Notes under the pieces: model-generated
What the model saw: the letters and a program-made list of their open reading frames with translations, nothing else
Databases searched by the model: none
What the model was told of the DNA's origin: nothing
Part shown: positions 26,860 to 36,463 of the stretch, piece after piece
Layout of the letters: each line of letters starts with the position of its first letter
How positions within the stretch are numbered: the first letter of the stretch is position 1
Translations under genes and position numbers: made by a program
Source of the DNA: Pseudomonas alkylphenolica
GTDB taxonomy: Bacteria; Pseudomonadota; Gammaproteobacteria; Pseudomonadales; Pseudomonadaceae
Direction of reading: 5' to 3'
Assembly: GCF_016009175.1 (NCBI RefSeq)
Contig: NZ_JADUCM010000036.1
Span: 1 to 50,404, forward strand
DNA: 50,404 bases

Positions 26860-28191
26860 TCACAATGTCAAAGTCAGGCGCTTGACCAGTGCTCCCGGCA
26901 AATGGCTTGAACTGGTCTGCCGCTGGCCGTAGGTGCTGGTCGACAGAATCAGCTCGCGCTCCGTCGTCAACGCCTCCAGCTGTGAACCCAACAAACTGTA
27001 GACGCTGTCATCGAAACGCATGGTGCTGACGGGCGCCTGAATCTGCCCGCCTTCTACCCAGAACGTGACGAAGCGGGTCAGGCCGGTCATGCGCGCTGCG
27101 GGCAGGTCGGAGAAGTTCAGGTACCAGAGGTTGCTGATATACAGGCCTGTGCCCAGGCGCTCGAGAATGTCTTGCTGGGCGAGTTCGCCAGCGGCCATGC
27201 TCAATGCGACTGGTGACTCGTAACCGTCGGCGCCGTTGGCGGCCAAGGCAAACTCTGCCGCACTGCGCGCGCAGACCAGGCGATCCAGGCCGCGCCCTTG
27301 CTCGATCAGGCGCAGGTCGTGGCGCACCGTGCCTTCATCGGAAAACGCCGGGCTGAGCGAGTCGCTGATCTGCTCGCCGATGCTGACCATGGCGTTCAGT
27401 TGGGCATCGTCGGCAAACAGGCGTTGCAAGGGGCTGCTTTTGGTTGCCAGGGCCTGAGCCGAAAACCCGCCCCAGCAGAGCATCCCCATGATCTCGTCCA
27501 TGGCCGCTGGCGCCAGGTAGGCGCGGTATTCGCCGGGTGACAGGGTCTTGAGCGGGCGGCCGAGGTATTCCAGTTGCTCACGGGCCTGACGCAGGCGCAC
27601 GGCGAAGGCTTCGCGGTCCCAGGCCTGGCCGGCATAGTTGGCTTTGACCGCCTGGCCATTGCGGTGAAAAAGGCTCCAGTCAAAGTTGAAGCTGTTGGCC
27701 TGGTGCCAGCCGAAGGCCCCGAACGAGTTGGCAAAGCCACGGTAGATCGGGCCGGCGGCATAGATGCCGACCAGGTCCAGTTCGGCGGCGCCTTGCTTGA
27801 TTTGCGCCAGTACCTGGTCGGTGTCAGGCAGTGCCTGCTCCTGCACGCTGTGGCTGTGCCAGGCCTCGTCGTTGAGTTGCAGGTACGGGTCGGCGGCCAG
27901 CAACGGCAAGGTCTGGCGCAATTGTTCGATGGCCTGGACCAGGCGCTGCCGGTCGACGTCAGGGTCGTTGCAGAGGGTGAACTGCAGCTCGGCCTGGCGA
28001 CCGTCGTTGACCAGCTTGAGCGTGCAGCTGGCCTGCTGTACTTCGCCGGCCTGGCGCACTTTGGCATGGTTGAAACGAATGAATTGCGAGTGCTCGGCGC
28101 TGTAGCCGAGGGTGTAGTGTTCCGGGGAGCGCACCTGATCCTGCAGGTAGGCCGCCAGGCGCTGGAAACTGTGCAGTGGGGTGGCGGTCAT
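26860..28191 (-). CDS. TldD/PmbA family protein (PmbA/TldE-like partner)
   Basis: A 443-residue protein of the TldE/PmbA half of TldD/TldE heterodimers: the TldD-type fold without an HExxxH zinc motif, so probably the non-catalytic partner. Recognisable parts are YLAPAAMDEIMGMLCWGGFSAQAL, corresponding to the central helix that bears the metal motif in TldD, and the C-terminal TGLTRFVTFWVEGGQIQAPVSTMRFDDS strand region. The ATG overlaps the TGA of the TldD-type gene (TGATG), so translation of the two is coupled. The pair differs from the housekeeping TldD and PmbA in sequence and looks like a second, paralogous set. Confidence 0.82.
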   Translation of the reverse strand: MTATPLHSFQRLAAYLQDQVRSPEHYTLGYSAEHSQFIRFNHAKVRQAGEVQQASCTLKLVNDGRQAELQFTLCNDPDVDRQRLVQAIEQLRQTLPLLAADPYLQLNDEAWHSHSVQEQALPDTDQVLAQIKQGAAELDLVGIYAAGPIYRGFANSFGAFGWHQANSFNFDWSLFHRNGQAVKANYAGQAWDREAFAVRLRQAREQLEYLGRPLKTLSPGEYRAYLAPAAMDEIMGMLCWGGFSAQALATKSSPLQRLFADDAQLNAMVSIGEQISDSLSPAFSDEGTVRHDLRLIEQGRGLDRLVCARSAAEFALAANGADGYESPVALSMAAGELAQQDILERLGTGLYISNLWYLNFSDLPAARMTGLTRFVTFWVEGGQIQAPVSTMRFDDSVYSLLGSQLEALTTERELILSTSTYGQRQTSSSHLPGALVKRLTLTL

Positions 28192-29633
28192 CAGGCGTCT
28201 CCTCCGAATACGTCGATCTGGCTGAAGACACAGGCGGGCGAAGCGTGACCGACCCGCACCACCTGGTTGGGTTCGCCCTTGCCGCAGTTCGGCGTGCCGA
28301 GGACTTCGAAGGTACTGGCGTCGCCAACGGCACTGAGGTTGCCCCAGAACCGCGCGGAAATACCGCGGTAATTGGGGTTCTTGACCACGCCTTTGAGCTC
28401 GCCGTTCTCGATCAGCTGGCCCCATTCACAGCCGAACTGGAATTTGTTGCGCGCATCGTCAATGGACCAGGAGCGGTTGGTGCTCATCAGGATGCCGTGC
28501 TCGATGCCGCCAATCAGTTGCTCGAGACGTTGCTCGCCGGGCTCGATGTTGAGGTTGGCCATGCGGTCGATCGGGGCGCGGTTCCAGCCGCAGGCGCGGC
28601 TGTTGGCAACACCGTCGAGCCCTGAGCGGAACTGCGACAGCGCACCACCCAGCGGGCGCAGCAGCACGCCGTCACGGATCAGGAACTGTTTGCTGGCCGG
28701 GGTGCCGTCGTCGTCATGGCTGTAGCTGGCCAGCTCTTCGCCCAGGGTCGGGTCGAAGGTCACGTTGAGCAGCTTCGAACCGTATTGCAGGGTGCCGAAG
28801 TCGCTGGCGCTGACGAAACTGGTGCCGGCGTAATTGCGTTCATCGCCGAGGATGCGGTCCATTTCCAGCGGGTGACCGATGGATTCATGGATCTGCAGCA
28901 TCATCTGGTCAGGCATCAGCAGCAGGTCGCGCGCACCACTCGGCGTATTGGGTGCCAGCAGCAATTGCAACGCCTGGTCGGCGACCTTGGCACCGGCATT
29001 CACCAGGCCGCAGCGCTCGATCACGTCCTGACCGCCTTGCTGGCCGAAGTTGTCGCGCCCCAGGCTGCGGGTCTGGCTGTCCTGGCCATCGAAGGCGGTC
29101 ACGCTGAAACCCGGGTAGACGAAACGCTGCGCCTGACGGAGTTCGGCACCTGCAGTGTTCAGGTAGATCTGCTCGAGGTTGCTGACGCCAAGGCTTGCCT
29201 GCCAGTTCACCAGGCGGCTGTCGTCAGGCACGCTGGCGGACTCGCGAGCGAGCAGGTCAACGCAGTCGGCCAGAGACGGGAAGGGCTGTTCAAGGCTGGG
29301 CGAGCAGTAGTCCCGGCGCTCGCTGGCCACCGCTTGGTCGCTGAGGTTGAGCAGGGCCAGTGCGCCAATCTGCCGGGCAAGCGTTTCGGCGCGCGCCAAG
29401 GCCTGCTGCAAGCCGGCCTGGGACAGGTCGGCGGTGGCCGCATAGGCTTCCACACCCTTGACCCGGACTGTCAGCATGACCCCTTCGTCGCGGCTGAAAA
29501 ACGGCGGCTCGGCGATGTTCTTGCGCACCGACAGGTACTGCTGGGACTGCTGCACATAGCGCAGGGAAAAAAACTCGGCATCGCTGCGCAAGGCGGCAAA
29601 GCGCTGGCGCAGCAATGCGGTGATCTCGAACAT
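28191..29633 (-). CDS. TldD-type metalloprotease
   Basis: A 480-residue member of the TldD/TldE zinc protease family. The metal motif HESIGH (HExxxH) is present in QIHESIGHPLEMDRILGDE, about two thirds of the way from the N-terminus to the middle of the protein; a downstream Cys in GTPNCGKGEP lies near the end. TldD/TldE proteases degrade or mature unfolded and ribosomally made modified peptides (for example microcin B17 processing and CcdA degradation). GGAGGT precedes the ATG. It starts 31 bases after the acyl-CoA dehydrogenase gene and overlaps its partner gene by one base. No precursor peptide gene is visible nearby. Confidence 0.85.
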   Translation of the reverse strand: MFEITALLRQRFAALRSDAEFFSLRYVQQSQQYLSVRKNIAEPPFFSRDEGVMLTVRVKGVEAYAATADLSQAGLQQALARAETLARQIGALALLNLSDQAVASERRDYCSPSLEQPFPSLADCVDLLARESASVPDDSRLVNWQASLGVSNLEQIYLNTAGAELRQAQRFVYPGFSVTAFDGQDSQTRSLGRDNFGQQGGQDVIERCGLVNAGAKVADQALQLLLAPNTPSGARDLLLMPDQMMLQIHESIGHPLEMDRILGDERNYAGTSFVSASDFGTLQYGSKLLNVTFDPTLGEELASYSHDDDGTPASKQFLIRDGVLLRPLGGALSQFRSGLDGVANSRACGWNRAPIDRMANLNIEPGEQRLEQLIGGIEHGILMSTNRSWSIDDARNKFQFGCEWGQLIENGELKGVVKNPNYRGISARFWGNLSAVGDASTFEVLGTPNCGKGEPNQVVRVGHASPACVFSQIDVFGGDA

Positions 29634-29664
29634 GCAGGAACCTCCGTAATACGGCGGTTCCCCC

Positions 29665-31467
29665 TCAGAACCACTCGTCGCGCATGCTCAGGCAGGTGTC
29701 GTCGCGGGCCTCAAGCAATGCCAGCTCATTATGGCAGCCCGGCACTTCCCAGGTCAGGAAATAACGCGCGGCCTGCAATTTGCCCTGGTAGAACGCCAGG
29801 TCCGCCGAATTGCCCCGGGTCAGGCCCTGCTCGGCGCGGATCGCCTGTTCCAGCCAGCGCCAGCCGATCACGCAATGACCAAAGGCCTTGAGGTACAGCG
29901 CCGAGTTGGCCAGGGCCAGGTTGACCTTGCCCTGGGCCAGGTCGCCGAGCAGGCTCAGGGTCACGTTCTGCAGGCGGACCAGCAGTTGCTCCAGCGGGGC
30001 GCGCAGGGTGTCGAGGCTGGCGTACGGGCGCGCTTGTTCGCAGGTGCCGGCAATCAGGCGCACCAGCTGCTTGAGCCCGGCGCCGTTGTTCTGCGCCAGT
30101 TTGCGTCCGAGCAGGTCCAGAGACTGGATGCCATGGGTACCTTCGTGGATCGGGTTCAGGCGGTTGTCGCGATAGTATTGCTCGACCGGGTACTCGCGGG
30201 TGTAGCCGTGTCCACCGAGAATCTGGATGGCCAGTTCGTTGGCCTTGAGGCAGAACTCCGACGGCCAGGATTTGACGATCGGCGTCAGCAGGTCGAGCAG
30301 CTCGTGGGCCTGTTGGCGCTGGCTGTCGGTTTCGCCGGTCTGGGTGTCGTCGAACAGCCGCGCCGCGTACAGGCCAAGGTCAAAAGCCCCTTCGACATAG
30401 GCTTTCTGGGTCAGCAGCATGCGCTTCACATCGGTGTGGCTGATGATCGGCACGGCGGCGGTGGCCGGGTCCTTGTTGTCGGGAAGGCGGCCCTGCGGTC
30501 GCTGGCGGGCGTACTCCAGCGAGTACAGGTAACCGGAGTAGCCGAGCATCACTGCGCCCATGCCGACGCCGATACGCGCCTCGTTCATCATCTGGAACAT
30601 GCAGGCCAGGCCCTGGTGCGGCTTGCCCACCAGATAGCCGACGCACGCGCCGTTGTCGCCAAAGTTCAGTGCTGTGGAGGTGGTGCCACGCCAGCCCATC
30701 TTGTGGAACAGCCCGGCCAACAGCACATCGTTGCGCGGGCCCAGGCTGCCATCGGCGTTGACCAGGAACTTGGGCACGATGAACAGCGAAATACCCTTCA
30801 CGCCCGGGGGCGCATCCGGCAGCTTGGCCAGCACCATGTGCACGATGTTTTCCGACAGCGGGTGGTCGCCGCCGGAGATGAAGATCTTGTTGCCGCGCAG
30901 CCGGTAACTGCCATCGCCTGCGGGTTCGGCACGGGTGCGGATGTCGGCCAGCGACGAGCCGGCATGCGGTTCGGTCAGGGCCATGGTGCCGAAGAAGCGC
31001 CCTTCGATCATCGGCTGCAGAAACAGGCGTTTCTGTTCTTCGCTGCCGAAGCTTTCGATCAGGTTGGCGGCCCCCATGGTCAGAAACGGGTAGGCGGTAG
31101 TGCCGGCGTTGGCCGCCTGAAAGTGCGCAAAGCAGGCTTGCGAGAGCAGCGTTGGCAGCTGCATGCCACCGGCTTCGAAATCGCGGGCGGCATTGAGAAA
31201 GCCTGCTTCAAGAAAAGCATCAACCGCCGGCTTCACCTCGGGGATCAGCACCGCTTCGCCGTTCTCAAAACGCGGCTCCTGCTCGTCGCCCTTGCGGTTG
31301 TGCGGGGCGAAGTATTTCTCGGCGATGGTCCGGGCGGTGGTCAGCGCGGCATCGAAGGTTTCACGCGTGTGGTCGGCAAAGCGTGGGCGCTGAGTGAGGG
31401 CCTCGGCGTCGAGCACTTCGTAGAGTTCGAAGGCCAGGTTGCGGGCGCTGAGCAGGGTCTCGGACAT
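29665..31467 (-). CDS. Acyl-CoA dehydrogenase, 600-residue type
   Basis: An FAD enzyme that introduces a trans-2 double bond into acyl-CoA. It has the three-part dehydrogenase core: ALTEPHAGSSLADI and FISGGDHPLSENIV in the middle domain, QILGGHGYTREYPVEQYYRD, and the catalytic Glu in HEGTHGIQSLDLLGRK. A further C-terminal ~130-residue domain is typical of the 600-residue group to which DmdC-like enzymes belong. The acyl substrate cannot be told from sequence. AAGGA lies before the ATG ending at 31467; a 33-codon upstream extension is not conserved-looking. Directly upstream of the TldD/PmbA pair, probably one transcript. Confidence 0.9.
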   Translation of the reverse strand: MSETLLSARNLAFELYEVLDAEALTQRPRFADHTRETFDAALTTARTIAEKYFAPHNRKGDEQEPRFENGEAVLIPEVKPAVDAFLEAGFLNAARDFEAGGMQLPTLLSQACFAHFQAANAGTTAYPFLTMGAANLIESFGSEEQKRLFLQPMIEGRFFGTMALTEPHAGSSLADIRTRAEPAGDGSYRLRGNKIFISGGDHPLSENIVHMVLAKLPDAPPGVKGISLFIVPKFLVNADGSLGPRNDVLLAGLFHKMGWRGTTSTALNFGDNGACVGYLVGKPHQGLACMFQMMNEARIGVGMGAVMLGYSGYLYSLEYARQRPQGRLPDNKDPATAAVPIISHTDVKRMLLTQKAYVEGAFDLGLYAARLFDDTQTGETDSQRQQAHELLDLLTPIVKSWPSEFCLKANELAIQILGGHGYTREYPVEQYYRDNRLNPIHEGTHGIQSLDLLGRKLAQNNGAGLKQLVRLIAGTCEQARPYASLDTLRAPLEQLLVRLQNVTLSLLGDLAQGKVNLALANSALYLKAFGHCVIGWRWLEQAIRAEQGLTRGNSADLAFYQGKLQAARYFLTWEVPGCHNELALLEARDDTCLSMRDEWF

Positions 31468-31756
31468 GACGGCATTCCTTGAACGGGATGCCGCGAGTCT
31501 AGGCAGCGGAGTCGATGAATCACAGGGAAATAGGTGAGGGTGATGAAGAGGTAAAAGGAAAATCACTGTATTCGAACGGTGTCCCGCGCGATGTGCGTTT
31601 GGGCTCTATATGGCTCGCTGATTGACAAGGCATGAGTGGGCTTTCGGCCACATCGGACGGGTCGTACTTTCGCCTCGGACCTGTAGGGCAGATTCCACCT
31701 GCCTGAGGAAGGTTAGATAGGAAGTCTTTCTCTGATCCAGAGCGGGTATTCCGTCG

Positions 31757-32311
31757 ATGATTTCAGCGTCCACCGCAGTAACCACTGATGAGCATCAGTT
31801 TTATGTCGTATCGCCTAAAAAACTGGCGGTCATGACGTTTTTCACGTTCGGGTTGTATTGGTGGTTCTGCTTCCATCGAAGCTGGGTCTTGCATCGACGC
31901 GTCACAGGGGAGCCTGTAATGCCCTTGGTCCGGGCATTATTTCTGATTTTTTTCATATACCCGCTGATGCGTCGGATTGACAGGCGAATTCTTCAGGCTG
32001 GGTTGCGATACAGATGGTCGCCGCTGCTACTGGTATTGATCTACTTCATCGGTGTACTCACCCTGCTATTGATAGATCAGGGGGCTTTCCAGCATAACGT
32101 CGCAGCCTCTACGGTGCTTCTATTGACCTCTTACGGTGTTTTCATAACGGTCATAGTTTGCATTCAACACGCCATAAACTTCAGTGAAGGCGATGAGCAG
32201 GGCTTGGTAAATGCGAATCTGACTCTGGTCAATTGGGTCTGGATGCTGTTCGGTCTTTTGTTCTGGCCGGCGCAGGTGTTGTTGGCAATTCTTTCCTTGG
32301 TGATGGGGTAG
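31757..32311 (+). CDS. Small multi-pass membrane protein (DUF4234-like)
   Basis: A 184-residue protein with about four membrane segments. The N-terminal part (FYVVSPKKLAVMTFFTFGLYWWFCFHRSW) has the aromatic YWxFxxxRSW pattern of DUF4234-like membrane proteins of unknown function. Codon use looks less GC-biased than its neighbours (more A/T at third positions), which may reflect horizontal acquisition or weak expression. The ribosome site before ATG 31757 is poor. It stands alone between the acyl-CoA dehydrogenase gene (divergent) and putA (convergent). Confidence 0.6.
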   Translation: MISASTAVTTDEHQFYVVSPKKLAVMTFFTFGLYWWFCFHRSWVLHRRVTGEPVMPLVRALFLIFFIYPLMRRIDRRILQAGLRYRWSPLLLVLIYFIGVLTLLLIDQGAFQHNVAASTVLLLTSYGVFITVIVCIQHAINFSEGDEQGLVNANLTLVNWVWMLFGLLFWPAQVLLAILSLVMG

Positions 32312-32335
32312 CAGGAAAGGTAGGGCAAGGCCAGC

Positions 32336-32441
32336 CGCTGTTCTGAATTGCCCCCGGCATTCCTTGCCAGGGCCTCTCACTACTTGAGCGCACTGGCCAA
32401 AGCGTTGCTCGATGATGTCGAGTTGGCGATGAAGCACTGAC
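32336..32441 (+). other. Possible remnant of a coding region
   Basis: A reading frame without a start codon ends at TGA 32439-32441. Its last residues read as a coding-like amphipathic helix (ALAKALLDDVELAMKH). The length and lack of a start or ribosome site suggest a decayed gene end or chance. I cannot assign it. Confidence 0.2.
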
Positions 32442-32458
32442 GTTACGTTGGGTCTGAA

Positions 32459-32493
32459 AAGAAAAAAGGAGAGCCTGAGCTCTCCTTCTTCTT
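32459..32493 (-). terminator. Rho-independent terminator of putA
   Basis: AAGGAGAGC pairs with GCTCTCCTT around a CTGA loop, with an A-run on the left that reads as a U-run for minus-strand transcription. It lies 22 bases past the putA stop. Confidence 0.85.
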
Positions 32494-32509
32494 GAACAAC
32501 CGCCAGCTA

Positions 32510-35500
32510 TCAGCCGATAGTCATCAAGCTCGCGTTGCCCCCCGCCGCAGCGGTGTTGACGCTCAACGCACGCTCGATTACCAGGCGCTCCAGGGCAATC
32601 GCGGTGTCGCCCGAAGACAGGCCGTGTACGCCGACAATCGCACCGGCACGCTTGGCAACCTGCTCGCACACTGCGCGCAACTGATCGGAATGACCGTGGT
32701 GCAGGACGGCGTCAAACACCACTTCGTCCTTGGTCCAGTCGCCGACCAGCTTGATGCGTGCCTGTACTTCTTTCGGCAGGCGGCTACGCAGGGTCTTGGT
32801 CAGTTCGCCTTCCGGCCACACTGCCGAGCTACCCACAGCCAGCACCGCCGCCAGTTGGGTCAACAGGTCGGCTTCGACCTCGGCCAGGCACAGCACGTGC
32901 TCGCGAGGCAGGATGGTGTAGCTGTTACGCTCACCGGTCGGGCCAGCCAGCAAGCGGCTGATACCGCTTTGCGACTGCTTGGCGAATTGCTCGCACAGGC
33001 TGTCCATATCGCTCAGCTTGTTGCTTGCAGCCCAGGCTTTGAACGCTTGCAGCGGCTTGGTCAGTTCGTCGCGCAGGCGGGTGTCCGGGGTCGTGGCGCC
33101 GTCAGTACGCTGGAACGATTGCTCGATGGCGTCAGCCGGACGGGTGGACAGCAGGCGGTACAGGTACAGCGGGCCACCGGCTTTCGGGCCGGTACCGGAC
33201 AGGCCTTCACCGCCGAACGGCTGAACGCCTACCACAGCGCCGACGATGTTGCGGTTGACGTAGACGTTACCGGCGTTGACGTTGTCGATGACCTTGGCAA
33301 TGGTTTCGTCGATCCGGGTGTGTACACCCAGGGTCAGGCCGTAACCGGAGGCGTTGATCTGCTCGATCAGCTGGTCGAGGTTCTTGCGGTTGTAGCGCAC
33401 CACGTGCAGTACCGGGCCGAAGATCTCGCGCTGCAGTTCGTCGAAGCTTTCCAGTTCGATCAGGGTCGGCATGACGAAGGTGCCGCGCTTGATCTCTTCA
33501 CCGTCGGCGATAGCCACCTGGTACACGCTGCGACCTTTGTCGCGCATGCCCTGGATGTGCTTGTCGATACCGGCTTTGGCTTCGGCGTCGATTACCGGAC
33601 CGATGTCCACGGACAGACGCTCAGGGTTGCCCAGACGGCTTTCGGCCATGGCGCCCTTGAGCATTTCGATAACGCGGTCAGCCGAGTCTTCCTGCAGGCA
33701 CAGCACGCGCAGTGCCGAGCAACGCTGACCGGCGCTGTCAAAGGCCGAGGAGACCACGTCAATGACGACTTGTTCGGTGAGTGCCGAGGAGTCGACGATC
33801 ATAGCGTTCTGGCCGCCGGTTTCGGCGATCAACGGGATCGGGCGGCCCTGGGCATCCAGGCGACCGGCGATGTTGCGTTGCAGCAGGCGGGCGACTTCGG
33901 TGGAGCCGGTGAACATCACGCCTTTGACGCGATCGTCTCCGACCAGGCGGGCGCCGACGGTTTCACCGCGGCCAGGCAGCAGTTGCACTACACCGGCAGG
34001 GATACCGGCTTCGAGCAGCAGGCGCACGGCTTGGGCGGCGACCAGCGGGGTTTGTTCAGCCGGCTTGGCCAGCACCGGGTTACCGGCAGCGAGGGCGGCG
34101 GCAACCTGGCCGCTGAAAATCGCCAGCGGGAAGTTCCACGGGCTGATGCACACCACAGGGCCCAGCGGACGGTGGGCATCATTGCTGAAGTCGTTGCGTG
34201 CCTGTACCGCGTAATAACGCAGGAAGTCGACGGCTTCGCGCACTTCGGCGATGGCGTTGGCGAACGTCTTGCCAGCTTCGCGGGCCAGCAGGCCCATGAG
34301 TGGCTGGATCTCGGCTTCCATCAGGTCGGCGGCGCGTTCCAGGATCGCAGCGCGTTCGGCAGGCGGTGTGGCCTGCCAGATCGGTGCGGCGTTAAGCGCA
34401 CACTGAATGGCGTTGTCGACGTCGGTAACGGTAGCTTCCTGTACATGACCGACCACGTCGCGGTGATCAGCAGGGTTCAAGACTGCAACCGCGGCTTCAT
34501 TGCTGGCGGCGCAGCCCAGCATCGGTGCGGCTTTCCAGTCGTTGTGAGCAGTGGCCAGCAAGGCGCAGGACAGCGACGCCAGGCGATGTTCGTTGGCCAT
34601 GTCGATGCCCGCAGAGTTGGCGCGTTCGGTACCGTACAGGTCGCGTGGCAGCGGGATGCGTGGGTGCGGCAGGCCAGCACTGCCTTCCTGGGTAGCCATC
34701 TGCTCGATGGTGGCGACCGGGTCGGCGACCAGTTCCTGGATCGAGATCGACTGATCGGCAATACGGTTGACGAACGAGGTGTTCGCACCGTTTTCCAGCA
34801 GGCGACGCACCAGGTAGGCCAGCAGGGTTTCGTGGGTGCCAACCGGCGCGTACACACGGCACGGACGGTTCAGCTTGCCATCAGCCACTTTACCTACAAC
34901 CTGTTCGTACAGAGGTTCGCCCATGCCGTGTAGGCACTGGAACTCGTACTGACCCGGGTAATAGTTCTGGCCGGCGATATGGTAGATGGCCGACAGGGTG
35001 TGGGCGTTGTGGGTGGCGAACTGCGGGTAGATGACTTCCGGAACCGACAGCAGCTTGCGGGCGCAGGCGATGTAGGAGACGTCGGTGTACACCTTGCGGG
35101 TGTAGACCGGGTAGCCTTCCAGGCCGTCGACCTGGGCGCGCTTGATCTCGCTGTCCCAGTAGGCGCCCTTCACCAGACGAATCATCAGGCGATGGCGGCT
35201 GCGGCGGGCCAGGTCAATGACGTAGTCGATCACGTACGGGCAGCGCTTCTGGTAGGCCTGGATCACGAAGCCGATACCGTTCCAGCCGGTCAGCTGCGGC
35301 TCGAAGCACAGGCGCTCGAGCAGGTCCAGCGACAGCTCCAGGCGGTCAGCTTCTTCGGCGTCGATGTTCAGGCCGATATCGTATTGCTTGGCCAGCAGGG
35401 TCAGCGACAGCAGGCGCGGGTACAGTTCGTCCATCACGCGTTCGTATTGGGCGCGGCTGTAGCGCGGGTGCAGGGCCGAGAGCTTGATCGAGATGCCCGG

Positions 35501-36463
35501 GCCTTCATATATGCCGCGGCCGTGGGAAGCTTTACCGATCGAGTGGATCGCCTGCTCGTAGGACGCCAGGTATTTCTGCGCGTCATGCTCGGTCAGTGCG
35601 GCTTCGCCGAGCATGTCGTAGGAGTAACGGAAGCCCTTGGCTTCGAACTTGCTGGCGTTGGCCAGGGCTTCGGCGATGGTTTCACCGGTAACGAACTGCT
35701 CGCCCATCAGGCGCATGGCCATGTCGACGCCCTTGCGGATCATCGGCTCGCCGCTCTTGCCGATGATGCGGCTGAGCGAGGAAGTCAGGCCGGATTCGTT
35801 GTGGGTCGACACCAGTTTGCCGGTCAGCAGCAGGCCCCAGGTGGCAGCGTTGACGAACAGCGACGGGCTGTTGCCCAGGTGCGGCTGCCAGTTGCCGGTG
35901 CTGATCTTGTCGCGGATCAGGGCGTCACGGGTGCCTTTGTCAGGAATACGCAGCAGGGCTTCGGCCAGGCACATAAGTGCTACGCCTTCCTGCGACGACA
36001 GGGAGAACTCCTGCAGCAGGCCTTGAACGATTCCGGCACGGCCACCGGCGCTCTTCTGGTTACGCAGTTTTTCGGCAATGCCGGCGGCCAGCTTGTTGGT
36101 GGCGTCGGCCATGGCGGCAGGCAGGCGTGCCTGTTCCAGCAGCATCGGTACCACTTCCGGCTCAGGGCGGCGGTAGGCGGCAGTGATTGCCGAGCGCAGC
36201 ACCGATTGCGGCAGGATGCTTTCGGCAAACTCAAGGAAGCACTGGTGGGCGTGGTCGTGCGCGACCTCACCGGCTTCGTCCCCGTTAATGCTGGCGTGAC
36301 CATTGAGTTCGGTCAGCGTGGCGCCACCCTCGAGCTTTTCCAGGTAATTGAAGATTGCCTGTTTGATCAACCAGTGCGGCGTGCGGTCAATGGACTGCGC
36401 AGCTGCTTTGAGTCGCTCACGGGTCGGGTCGTCAAGTTTGACCCCAAGGGTGGTCGTCGCCAT
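32510..36463 (-). CDS. putA: Trifunctional proline dehydrogenase / glutamate-semialdehyde dehydrogenase / regulator PutA
   Basis: A 1317-residue protein that oxidises proline to glutamate in two steps and also represses its own genes. Residues 1-47 form a ribbon-helix-helix DNA-binding domain (TTTLGVKLDDPTRERL...). The FAD proline dehydrogenase barrel spans ~200-560 (RLVKGAYWDSEIKRAQ, FATHNAHT). The aldehyde dehydrogenase domain spans ~640-1110 (AETGGQNAM, catalytic Cys915 in GQRCSALR), followed by a C-terminal conserved tail. Length is typical of the long DNA-binding PutA type. It is divergent from putP across a spacer packed with GTTGCA-type sites and has its own terminator. Confidence 0.97.
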   Translation of the reverse strand: MATTTLGVKLDDPTRERLKAAAQSIDRTPHWLIKQAIFNYLEKLEGGATLTELNGHASINGDEAGEVAHDHAHQCFLEFAESILPQSVLRSAITAAYRRPEPEVVPMLLEQARLPAAMADATNKLAAGIAEKLRNQKSAGGRAGIVQGLLQEFSLSSQEGVALMCLAEALLRIPDKGTRDALIRDKISTGNWQPHLGNSPSLFVNAATWGLLLTGKLVSTHNESGLTSSLSRIIGKSGEPMIRKGVDMAMRLMGEQFVTGETIAEALANASKFEAKGFRYSYDMLGEAALTEHDAQKYLASYEQAIHSIGKASHGRGIYEGPGISIKLSALHPRYSRAQYERVMDELYPRLLSLTLLAKQYDIGLNIDAEEADRLELSLDLLERLCFEPQLTGWNGIGFVIQAYQKRCPYVIDYVIDLARRSRHRLMIRLVKGAYWDSEIKRAQVDGLEGYPVYTRKVYTDVSYIACARKLLSVPEVIYPQFATHNAHTLSAIYHIAGQNYYPGQYEFQCLHGMGEPLYEQVVGKVADGKLNRPCRVYAPVGTHETLLAYLVRRLLENGANTSFVNRIADQSISIQELVADPVATIEQMATQEGSAGLPHPRIPLPRDLYGTERANSAGIDMANEHRLASLSCALLATAHNDWKAAPMLGCAASNEAAVAVLNPADHRDVVGHVQEATVTDVDNAIQCALNAAPIWQATPPAERAAILERAADLMEAEIQPLMGLLAREAGKTFANAIAEVREAVDFLRYYAVQARNDFSNDAHRPLGPVVCISPWNFPLAIFSGQVAAALAAGNPVLAKPAEQTPLVAAQAVRLLLEAGIPAGVVQLLPGRGETVGARLVGDDRVKGVMFTGSTEVARLLQRNIAGRLDAQGRPIPLIAETGGQNAMIVDSSALTEQVVIDVVSSAFDSAGQRCSALRVLCLQEDSADRVIEMLKGAMAESRLGNPERLSVDIGPVIDAEAKAGIDKHIQGMRDKGRSVYQVAIADGEEIKRGTFVMPTLIELESFDELQREIFGPVLHVVRYNRKNLDQLIEQINASGYGLTLGVHTRIDETIAKVIDNVNAGNVYVNRNIVGAVVGVQPFGGEGLSGTGPKAGGPLYLYRLLSTRPADAIEQSFQRTDGATTPDTRLRDELTKPLQAFKAWAASNKLSDMDSLCEQFAKQSQSGISRLLAGPTGERNSYTILPREHVLCLAEVEADLLTQLAAVLAVGSSAVWPEGELTKTLRSRLPKEVQARIKLVGDWTKDEVVFDAVLHHGHSDQLRAVCEQVAKRAGAIVGVHGLSSGDTAIALERLVIERALSVNTAAAGGNASLMTIG

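Noticed and set aside
32492..34933. An 813-codon plus-strand frame opposite putA
   Set aside because: Fully antisense to conserved PutA domains; the translation has no domain or membrane pattern.
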